A program made the position numbers and the translations under genes. The notes below the pieces were generated by a model that saw nothing but the letters and a program-made list of their open reading frames with translations, did no database searches and was not told the origin of the DNA. Shown in pieces: positions 49,895 through 61,800 of a stretch of DNA of 64,000 bases (position 1 is the stretch's first letter; the number at the start of each line of letters is the position of its first letter). The stretch is from Xenopus tropicalis. Its lineage: Eukaryota > Chordata > Amphibia > Anura > Pipidae. The stretch is taken from positions 44,689,961 to 44,753,960 of the forward strand of contig NC_030686.2 in assembly GCF_000004195.4 (NCBI RefSeq), given 5' to 3'.

Positions 49895-52800
49895 GTAAGT
49901 GCCCTGTATGAGGTAACAAGTCCAAAGGTTAAATTGCACACTAACGAGAAGACCCCATATAAACTACTTCTTATAGGCACTCACACCCATCATTTTCATC
50001 TCACATAAACAACTTGTTTTCTCATTCCTACAAAACTCCCATTTTTATTAATCTTCTTTCCTTTCACCAGTTTTCCCTGGACGTCTCACAGTTTCACCCA
50101 TTAATACACATCTTGTTGGAGTAGCTTAGGTTTAACTCGGTATCAGCGGGATGTCTTATAAAGAGCAAGATCTTACAGGATAGTCCATTAATGTTGAATA
50201 TGATGAGTGTTTTTCTTACTGTTTTTGCTTTCTTGCATACAGATAACCCCTGCGTGGCCTCCAGAGCAACCAGTTGCTCGGCCTGTATCCGGGCGTACAA
50301 GGACTGTTCCTACTGTGCAGATGAGGTGAGACAGGGGGCTATGGTGTATAATCCCAGAGCCAAAGCAAAAGAAGGGTCTGATAGGCTTGGCTCTGGGGGT
50401 GGGAATTACATAGATCGTCACTGTGTTCCTTTTTAAATGTCAACTATTAAGCTATTATAATATTGTTTCAGTTATTAATTAATTATATTACTAAGCTGGT
50501 TGTCTTAATAGTTGAAAATAATGTACTTATGTATTTAATGTTTAATAACTTCATTATCTCAATTAGCATTTTTGCAACCAGAATGCAGTAGGAAAACGGA
50601 ACATGTTGTGGTTCAAAATCTTTACTTCTTATTCATCTACTAGGGTTTCGCTAGTGTACGCTGTGATCTAGCAGAGAATCTGAGAAGATATGGCTGCAGC
50701 GAGAGAGGGATTGTTTACATGAGAAGTGAAGTCTTGACCCAGCAGGTGGGACCACCTTACCTTTGCTCTTTAATCCTCCCCTCAAGTTCTTCATTTTAAC
50801 ACACAGGCTCATCTCTTTGACTTAACACCCAGGCCTAGCCCTCTAACCTGATAGTGAGACCCACCTCTTTAACTCTTCACCCTAGACCAGATCTTCATCT
50901 TAGTATCTAGACCCAGCTCTGAATCAGATGGCTCTCCATCTAATTGCTCTTGATTATGTCTCCAACATGCTACAAAGGCCCAAACCTAGACCAGCCAGGT
51001 CCAAATCCCCTCTACTGTTTCAGGGATCTAGATTCCTCTGCTCCACCAGGGTGAATAATTCAACCCATGTTTTCTTCTTGCCACTTAAACCTGTATAGCC
51101 ATCCTCGGTGCTTAAACAGATATTTGTGCTGAATTAAGCAATGCTCTAACTTTCTAATCTCTCCACAGAGCTATGACATTAACACTCTCGTCAGCAAAAC
51201 CCAAGTGGCCCCCCAAAGGATGTCCATGCGTCTTCGTGCTGGGGAAGAAACCTCATTTGACCTGAATGTGTTTGAGCCGCTGGACACCCCTGTGGATTTG
51301 TACATTTTGATGGACTTCTCTCATTCCATGTCAGATGATTTAGCCAACCTAAAAAATATGGGTCAGGAGTTAGGTGAGTGGAAAAAGGGCTTTATGTATT
51401 TGTAAATAAAAGAAGGATATGTAGATGACCATTATAGGTGGAAAAAGCTGAGTATTTGCTAAAAATGAAAGCAAGGAATATGAAGAAGAAAAAAACTATG
51501 ACCTTGAAAACGATAAAAAAAACATTTGTTGTGGGCATTTCTCAGTAGTGAAGTATTCAGAACTGGTCTCTGCCTTACGGTCCCCATACTCAGGCCGATC
51601 ATAGCTGCCGATATTGGTCTCTTAGACCGATTCGGCTGCTTATCGGCCCGTGTATTGGCCTTTAAGACCATATACATGGTGCTGGTCTTGTCTCTGCGTT
51701 GTGTATTGTTGAACTGTATTTAAACTTGTTTAGAACAAAAAGGATTTGTGGTCTTGCTTCCGAAAAAATGAGTGACTATAATAAACATTCTTTGTCATAA
51801 AAAACAATCGCAGTTATGGTTTGTTGTCTATGTGTTGATAAGGGCTTAAACCCCTTAGGGCCCTCCCAACTTACTTATGTTTTCCTTTCCTTGTTCTTTT
51901 TGTCTTGGTAGCTAATGTTGTAAGCACTCTCTCCAAGAATTACACCATTGGATTTGGAAAATTTGTGGACAAAGTGACTGTACCACAGACTGACATGAGA
52001 CCTGAGAAGTAAGTTTTTGGGAGACAGTAGAACAATGTGGGTGCAGGAGAAGTGGTAGGAGAGGACCTTGTTGCAAGAGTGGGTTCTAGGTAGAACATGT
52101 CTATCTTGTATAGAGGGTTGAATTTAATGGACTTTAGTCTTTTTTTCAACCTAGCCCTAAAATTACTATTTGGGTTAGATGTCATAATCAGAAAGTCAAC
52201 ATTTCTGCCACAGTTCATTCCACTGGTTATGTAGAAATACATGCAGTACATCAATTTGCAGGAGAAGACTATTTTTTTGTTTAATGTGTCTGTAAGTATT
52301 ATGGATTCATTTGGATCAGACCAAACACTAGACCTGTGATCCCAACCAGTGGCTCAGAAGCAACATGCTGCTCACCAGTCCCTTAGATGTTACTCCCAGT
52401 GGCCTCAAAGCAGATGCTTATTTTTAAATTCCTGGCTTTTGGGCAAGTTTTGATTGGATAAAAAACAGGTGTACTGCCAAACAGAGTGCCATGTAGGCTG
52501 CCAGTCCACATAGGGGCTGCCAAATCGCCAATCAGAGCCCTTATTTGTAACCCCAGAAACATTTTCCATGCTTGCGTTGCTCTCCAACTCTTTTTACATT
52601 CGAATGTGGCTCACAGGTGAAAAAGGTTGGGGATCCCTGCACTAGACTGTGAAGGAAGGCAAGAACCAAAGTATGAAATCTTCTGGGTTGCTTAACTGCC
52701 GGGGTTTAGTGGTTTGTGTGACATTTCCCTCATTTTATATCTCAGACTGAAGCAACCCTGGTTGGACAGCACTCCTCCTTTCTCCTTCAAGAACGTTATT

Positions 52801-55800
52801 CAACTGACAAGCGACGTGGGGAAATTTCGGAATGAATTGATGAAAGAGAAAATCTCTGGAAACCTTGATCCTCCAGAGGGGGGGTTTGATGCCATTCTTC
52901 AGACTGCTGTGTGCACGGTGAGCTTTTGAGCTTTTAATTGCCATATAAAAATATATTATATAGCAGATCCTTTAGTAACACTGGGCAATTTAAGAAAGAA
53001 CGTAGCATATGAGAATGCTAGCAGTTCTGGAGGGATGTAGCTTGGACAGTCTGTTGTATATAAAATGTCTAACGACTTTTACATGTTATAACAGCATTGA
53101 CTTTCCCATGCAGTAGGCCAGTAGCCTGTTCTCCCTATGCATGGCATCCCATGCAGTGCAATTGTTAGCCAGAGGTCTAAATAATCACATCATCCAGATG
53201 TAGGCTATAATCTTCCAAACACACCAGATGATCATATTTATTGGTGTACGGCCAAGTTTAGATATTTTCTAAAAGAGGTGTTTGAGTATTGCATGTACTA
53301 AAGATGTTTTTATGCCCCCTAGAATCAAATTGGCTGGAGAAAAGGAAGTACTCATCTGTTGGTCTTCTCTACTGAGTCAGCATTCCATTATGAAGCTGAT
53401 GGGATGAACGTACTTGATGGGATACTGAAGCGAAATGATGAGCAGTGCCACTTGGATGCCTCTGGTTACTACACACACGACATCGTCCAGGACTATCCAT
53501 CTGTGCCCACACTTGTTCGACTGTTAGCAAAGAACAACATCATCCCTATCTTTGCCGTCACCAACTACTCCTACAGTTACTATGATGTAAGAGACTAACC
53601 TGGTGAAACAGTTGGGGGTCCTGTCTTAGATGACAAATGTAAATGAGGCTTGAGACTAGAGTCAACGCTAACAGGTCTGAGACAGTATGAGACAGAAAGA
53701 AGTTATTTCTACCCAGGGCCTGCCACCACAACTACAATCCCTGACTGAATAGACGCAGTAACACAGTTATCTAGACAACTCAATTTTTTCATTACATAAA
53801 CCACCAGGACATGAACCTTTTCTCCATCCAAGTAATAGTGATGTTTCTCTTTTCTTGGTCCTTTAGAAGCTGAGCAAGTATTTCAAAGTATCTGAGATTG
53901 GAGAATTGAAAGAAGATTCCTCCAACATTGTGGAGCTCTTGCAGGAGGCCTTTACGGTATGAAAAGAAGATGCAGTGAAGGGTGAAGGTTTTACATGACT
54001 GACATATTTTCTGATAGTTGGCTTCTTGAGATAGATTATAAGTAGATGTCTACTCGGTAAAGGTGCCCATACACGTTAAGATCCGCTCGCTCGGCAAGGT
54101 CGCCAAACAAGCGGATCTTCTCCCGATATCCCCACCTACGGGTGGGCGATATTGAGAAAATGTAGGCCCTGGGGCCAAACGATCAAATTATAATGGGAGC
54201 AATGGGTGCAGTCAGATTGGGGACTGCATTAATGAGCCAATGCGGTCCTCGATCCGACGAAATCTTTTAACCTGCCCAATCAATATCTGGCCAATTTCAG
54301 GCCAGATATCGGTCGGGCATGCCCCTCGTTCTTGCCCCTACATGGGCCCATAAGCTGCCAAGTCGGTCCAAGGGACCGTTATCGGCAGCTACAATGGGCC
54401 CGTGTATGGCCACCTTCAGAACTTAATATATGAAATGCCATTGTGGTATAGTGACATAGCTGAACTTTGTAGGCTTCTATTGGCATGGGCATAATGCCCT
54501 GGAGGCCCTAAAAAATGTTTTGGTCTTGGTCCCAAATTGACTCTTCAAACCAATATATTCACCATGCAATTTAGTAGCCACTGGCCATTGGGAGATTTAG
54601 GTAGATTGTCTTTGGAGAAGCACAGCGGTAGATTACATTAACATTTATTTTTTTTTTGTCGTTAAAGCAAATTCGTTCCAGGATGGATATCCGAGATGAT
54701 AACACCCCACGTGCAATGGATGTCTCAGTCACTTCTGAGACAGCTAAAGTTACAGAAACAGGATCGTTTCAAGTCACCCGGGGAGAAGTGGTAGGTACCA
54801 GCCAGGTTGGAACTAGGGGTAGGCAATAAAAGGCATGTGCCTAGGGTGCAACTAGTGAGAGGTGAAATTCCAAGAAAAAAAAAAAGTCCAGAACAGGAGG
54901 CTTATCTCCTTCTACAGGAGACCCTGCATACTAGTTTCAGCTGACCTGAAACCAGTGACCTCTGAGCTTAGAGGTGAGGAAGAGTGGCGACAATGGGTAC
55001 CAAGGAGAGGGAGGTTTTGCCATCAAGATGTCCATCGACTGGGGGTTGCTGGAGGGGTGCCTTGAGCAGTTGGATAGCCAGATTTAGAATTTTAGCTACT
55101 AACTGAATAATTCCCTATTTAACTCCAGGGTACCTTCAAAGTGAAGGTCAAGGCTTTAGAACGGTTGGGCAACCAGCATGTGTGTGAACTACCACCACAA
55201 GACCAAGGGAGCCAAATTCTCCTCAAACCTTCCACCTTTACTGATGGCCTTAAGATTGATGCTTCTCTGATCTGTGACAGCTGTCCTTGTGAATTGGTAA
55301 GTGCCGCCTATAGACATTTATTTTGGCATTGTATTAGTACAGATATTGGAATCCAGAATGCTCGGGACCTGGGGTTTTCTGGATAAGGGGTCTGGCAGTA
55401 ATTTGACTCTCCATACCCTAAGTCTAAGAAATCATTTAAACATTAAATAAACCCAATAGGACTGTTCTGCCCCCAATAAGGGGTAATTATATCTTAGTTG
55501 GGATCAAGTACAGGTACTGTTTTATTATTACAGAGAAAAGGGAATCATTTAACCATTAAATAAACCCAATAGGGCTGTTCTGCAGCCAATAAGGGGTAAT
55601 TATATCTTAGTTGGGATCAAGTACAGGTACTGTTTTATTATTACAGAGAAAAGGGAATCATTTAACCATTAAATAAACCCAATAGGGCTGTTCTGCCCCC
55701 AATAAGGGGTAATTATACCTTAGTTGGGATCAAGTACAGGTACTGTTTTATTATTACAGAGAAAAGGGAATCATTTAACCATTAAATAAACCCAATAGGA

Positions 55801-58800
55801 CTGTTCTGCCCCCAATAAGGGGTAATTATACCTTAGTTGGGATCAAGTACAGGTACTGTTTTATTATTACAGAGAAAAGGGAATCATTTAAACATTAAAT
55901 AAACCCAATAGGACTGTTCTGCCTCCAATAAGGGGTAATTATATCTTAGTTGGGATCAAGTACAGGTACTGTTTTATTATTACAGAGAAAAGGGAATCAT
56001 TTAACCATGAAATAAACCCAATAGGGCTGTTCTGCCCCCAATAAGGGGTAATTATATCTTAGTTGGGATCAAGTACAGGTACTGTTTTATTATTACAGAG
56101 AAAAGGGAATCATTTAACCATGAAATAAACCCAATAGGGCTGTTCTGCCCCCAATAAGGGGTAATTATATCTTAGTTGGGATCAAGTACAGGTACTGTTT
56201 TATTACTACAGAGGAAAATGGAATCATTTTTAAAAGTTTGAATTATTTGATTAAAATGGAGTCTATGGGCATTCCATAATTTGGAGCTTTTTGCATAACA
56301 ACTTTCCAGATAACGGATCGCATACCTATATAGAGATGGTGGGAATATGGCTAAAATGTGTAGGTATTGAACTTTATATATAAACCCCAGCCAACATACT
56401 CTTCTGTTTCTTCTACAGCAAAAGGAGTTGAGTTCCCCCAAGTGCAGCTTTAATGGCGACTTTGTGTGCGGACGCTGTGAGTGCAGGGAGCGCTGGTAAG
56501 TTTCACGTGTGTAATCGGATATGTAAAGCTTTGTAGGTCTGTTTGCTTTTTCCTGGAGACTAAAAAGCTGAATGAGCTCAGGGTGTGTCCTGGGTGATTG
56601 TATACAAAGTCAGTAAAGGGTGTGTACTGAGTTCTGGATTAAAGGGATAGCGATGTCGCTATAAACATTTTCTGAAAACAGTGTGGATATATATAATACA
56701 AAAAGGGATATAATGCATTTCCCTCCACTATTGTGCTTCCTTTTTTAATAAAACACAAATCCTCTTCTTGCTTTATGGCAGGGATTCCAGAGACTGGGCA
56801 GAAGCAGTAACCCTTTATTGGGGGCCCATTTACATTTACTGCACTGCTGCCTGGAGAGCACTGTGACTGGCCTAAATGCCATGATTTAAAATGTTTTCCT
56901 GATAAAAGTGGCATAAAAATACACAGCCTTTGTAGAAAATTGCTGTCATTATGCAACTGGGTTTAAATGATTCCTATTATTCCACAAACTCCCTGCATTA
57001 CATTAGCCCATAACATACGGTACATTAAAGCATTGGGCAGAATTTCCTGGTTCCTAACTGTTCCAGTTTGCATAACAGTATTTGTTTAGAACAGCTGTGC
57101 TCCCGCTTGATTGGGTTTTATTTACTTTTGTTATCACTGCCTCTTTTTAGTTTTATCTTTATGTCACACAGTGAAATACCTGCACAGGGGCTTTTCTGGG
57201 TTAAATGCCACCTGAGGTAGCTGTAAAGTAATGCTTTCGGGCTGTGTTCTCAGTTGAGATGAATATAGTTTTATAATATGTATATTTTACCATTATAAAT
57301 TTCCCAATTCTGCACTTTCCCAGGCCAGGCAAGACTAATATACAATGTGCATAAACAATAACAAGTCCAATCCACAGTTAGATTCACTGAGTTGAGATGA
57401 ATATAGTTTTAGCATATATATATTTTATCATTATACATTTACCAATTCTGCCCTTTCCCAGGCCAGGCAATGTCCATAAACAATTACAAGTCCAGTCCCC
57501 AGTTAGATTCACTTTTGGGCTGTGTTCTGAGTTGAGATAAATAAACAATTACAAGTCCAGTCTGCAAGTCCAATCCCCTAAAAGCCCTTCACTGCTCTGT
57601 ACCTGACTGACGGGGGGTTTTCTGGTGTTAATGTCACCCCCCTTGTTTACAATTTCAGTTTTAAATTTACTGGGGGTGTCTTTCTTCTGCCAGTGCCTAC
57701 CCATATTTTCACAGTGATGGCAATTGGCTTCCCTTGGTTGTAGGTTTGGGGCTTGGCACCCAATGTGTCCACTGGTGAGTGCTTACTAGGCACTACCCCT
57801 GAGGTAAATTTCAAGACTTATCTCTTCATACGTTCCTGGTGGTCTCATCTGTATTTGACAGTAAATTGGTAATAGCCCATGCTCACTTCCCCCCACCCCT
57901 TACCTGATATGTTCCACTACCAGCCAAGCATGTTAAGCCCTCCATTCCAACTCCCACCACGTACAGCATCCAAACCTTTCCCAGGTGTGCTCATTTCCCA
58001 CACTGGAGAAAAGCAAATCAACCTCAATAACAGTTCAAATTCCTACCTAGTGGTTATAAAGAGAATAATTATATAGTGTTAGAGATATCTAGTGATGTAC
58101 AAACAGGGTATGGACATTGGACCGATTCGGCAGCTTATCGGCCCGTGTAGGGACAGAAACAAAGGGCCTGACCGACCGATATCTGGCCTGAAATTGGCCA
58201 GATATCAATCGGGCAGGTTAAAAGACTCAGTCGGATCGGGGACCGCATCGGCTCGTTGATGCGGTCCCCTAACTGACTGCCCCACTGCCTCCAATATAAT
58301 TTGATCGTTTGGCCCGATATTGCCCACCAGTAGGTGGGGATATCGTGTGAAGACCCGCTCGCTTGCCGATCTCGCCAAGCAAGCGAATCTTAACATGTAT
58401 GGGGACCTTTATATGCTTAGCAACAAAATCAGTCTCACAAGTAAAATTCATGTACCACCACCTAGTGGTTGAAAGTACACACTGCATCACTAAATAAATA
58501 AATGAATACATATAAACCCACAGTACTATACACATTGATTGTCATGCAACAATTTCCTATACAGCTAATAAATATAAATGCGCTATTCCATAAATATCCT
58601 ATGTGACTAAAGGCTAGCTTTTGTACTTATGATGCACAGCAAGTGCTGTCACTCTTCCTGTGTTTTTGACTTCAAAATGACTATTTATCTTCCAGGAGGG
58701 GAGTATATTGTAACTGCTCCAGCACAGACACCAAAAGCACCCAATCGTGTATATCACCAGGCAGTACAGAGATTTGCTCCGGCAGGGGTGAATGCCTATG

Positions 58801-61800
58801 CGGCACCTGTCAGTGTCACTCGGAGTCCCCCACTCAACAGTACCAGGGGGAGTTCTGCCAGTTCAATAACTTCCAGTGCCCACGTTTTCTTGGATACATG
58901 TGCAATGGTAAAAAAGTTAGAGAATCAGACTTTGCAGAAAAGTTACAGAATCCAGAAATCGGGCTTATGTATTACTGTAGGTGTTAAACTGTACCAGGGC
59001 AACCAATCAGAACATTTTTTTAAGTATGCTGATTCTAATAATTGCTGATAGGTTGCTACTGGTAACTGCAATTTAGCCTTCTATTTTACTAAAGTAAAGG
59101 GGTGATTCACCTTTAAGGTAATGTTTAGTAAGTTATAGAATGTCCAGTTCTTAGCAACTTTGCAATTGGTCTTCATTGTTTCTTTTTTTTTTTTTTATAT
59201 AGTTTTTGAATTATCTGCTTTCATCTTCTGCCTCTTTCCACCTTTCAAATGGGGGTCACTGACCCCATCAGCCAAAAACTATTCCCCTGAGATACTACAA
59301 TTTTACTGTTACTGTTACCTTTCCTTATCTACCCATTCATGTACTCTCCTATTAATATTGCATTCAAACAAATGCCTTGTTGCTTAGGAAAATAAAATCC
59401 TAGCAACTAGATAGCTGCTGAAATGCAAAAAATGGAGAGCTGCTAGGCAAAAGCTAAATAACCAAAAAAAATAAGAATTTAAAAAATTAAGACCAATTGC
59501 AAATTGTCTCTGATGTTTCCATTTCTTACCTACAGACAGAGGGCGCTGTCACATGGGAGCCTGTGTGTGTGATGCTGGCTGGGAAGGAGAGAGTTGTCAG
59601 TGTCCTACCAGCAACCAAACCTGCCTTGATAGGAATGGGGTAAGTGCCATGGAGACTGGGTACCATTTATGTACATGGCAATGCTTAATTATATAGGGCT
59701 GTTAGGACCTGCCAGAGAAAAGGTGGGCCCTAAGATCTTAAAAGGTTTGTTAATGATAAATTGTCTCATTCTGTTGTGCAGAGCTATAATTTAATTCAGC
59801 TGAACACTTCAAAGCGCTGGGCTTTGTATGAATCTTGAGCCAAATTCTGCATTTGCTGTATTGTTATACTATAGCTCAGAACACGACAGGATAAATGCAG
59901 TGCCCAATTCATATATAATACCTGGAGGTACTAAGATGCATCAGTCAAACCAACTGCCCCACACACTTGCTTACCTTTAACTCCACCTATCTAAACATAG
60001 GCCTTTCTGTCCCGTGTTGTTCCTTTCCTCTGTTTTATAGGAATTTTCATCATCCCTCATTTTATCCACCCATGGAGGGCCGTATGTTGCTTTTGCTGAT
60101 TCTAGAGTGGGACAAAGTATAGGTTGATAATGGGCACATAACCAATAAGATACAATCTGACTAATTTTACTGATTTTAGTTATTATTTTGCTAAAATTTG
60201 TGTGTTGTTCAAAATCTCAGGGTCTGTGCAGTAGCCGTGGGAAGTGCGTGTGTGGGCGCTGCCAGTGTGATAACGTGTCACAGTATACAGACGCCACGTG
60301 TGAATTCTCCTATTCACTGGTGAGTGAGCATAATATACACATCAATATTTATCATTATTATATGCTAACATGGGCTGAATATATAGAACATTATTATGAT
60401 ACATTCGTGAGTGTTCATTTTCATCAATGCCATTTTATTGGTAGCGCCAACTGGGTGTGTGCGAAGACCTGCGGACGTGTGTGCAGTGCCAGGCCTGGGG
60501 AACTGGAGAGAAAAAGGGCACACAATGTGAAGCTTGTGAAATTAAGATTAAAATGGTGGATGAGCTGAAGAAAGGTAAGTGTCTGGCTTTGGTAACTACC
60601 CCTAGGAATTCCTACACATATATTACATTAATTGTAGGGGCAGGGGGAAATTGAAACCACAGCACAAGTACACTTCAGCTAACAGCGCCCTAGTTGGTCT
60701 GTGCTTTTTTTTCCATTTATGCCAGGCATTGCTAACATGTAAGCTTCATTCCCCTGCATCCCCCAACAGCCTTTAAGGGCCCCAGCTTTCCAGCTTTGTA
60801 ATTGGTCCCCTCCAGTATAACGCCACCCTTCAAATTTCCATCGTTTATCTCATTTTCTTCTGTTGTGGCAGTGGATGAAAGAAGTGAAAACTGTACTTTC
60901 CGGGATGAAACAGATGACTGTACATATGAGTACTCAGTAGACCCTCACGCAGTGCAAGGAAACTACACTGTGCTGGTCAAGAACAAAAAAGGTAAACCTT
61001 TTAATTCTGCCCAGCTCTTTCGTAAACACTTCCCAGTTCTCCCAATAGTTATTTTACCCTAATATTCTCCTGCTAACTCTTCACTGTTACCCTGCCCACC
61101 CTATTGGGCGTCTTTTCATTTTCTCTTCTCACCTTTGCCAGTTCTGTAGCCACTACCATTCTTCTAATACACTGTAGGCTTTTCCTGTTTTCACTGGTCT
61201 ATTTTAAACCATCTCTCCTTTCTGTTAATGCTGTGTTACCCAATGTATTTCCATTATCTCTGATTTCCCTCTATGTAATGAGAACCTTGTCTCTCCTCTT
61301 GACCTACCCATGCTAACCATGATGTCTCTTAATTCCACAGAATGTCCTCCTGGAGCCTTCCTCTGGCTTATCCCTCTACTCATCTTTCTGATGCTTCTCC
61401 TTGGGCTCTTGTTGCTCCTGTGCTGGAAATACTGTGCCTGTTGCAAGGTGAGAATGATATAGAATATAGTAGAAGCATGAAATGGAAGAAGAGAAGAAGC
61501 CCTCAGGATAATGGATGCTTATAGTAATGAAATGGGGCAGTAGTATAAAAACAATGAATGGTAATGGTATTGAGGAGATGAGGACAGCAGAGGGTAAACT
61601 CCAGAACATGTGGAGACACTGTGGGTCTTTTGTAACATATGTCTTCTGTTAATGGAAGAAGCTCATAAATATTTTTCTTTTTCAGGCTTGCTTGGCAATG
61701 CTTCCCTGCTGTGGACCAGGTAAGGGGTAAATTTAATTTGCAAATTCCAGCCCGGTAGTATTATGAATTCTGAGCCCTTATCCTTCTCTTAACTGTAACT

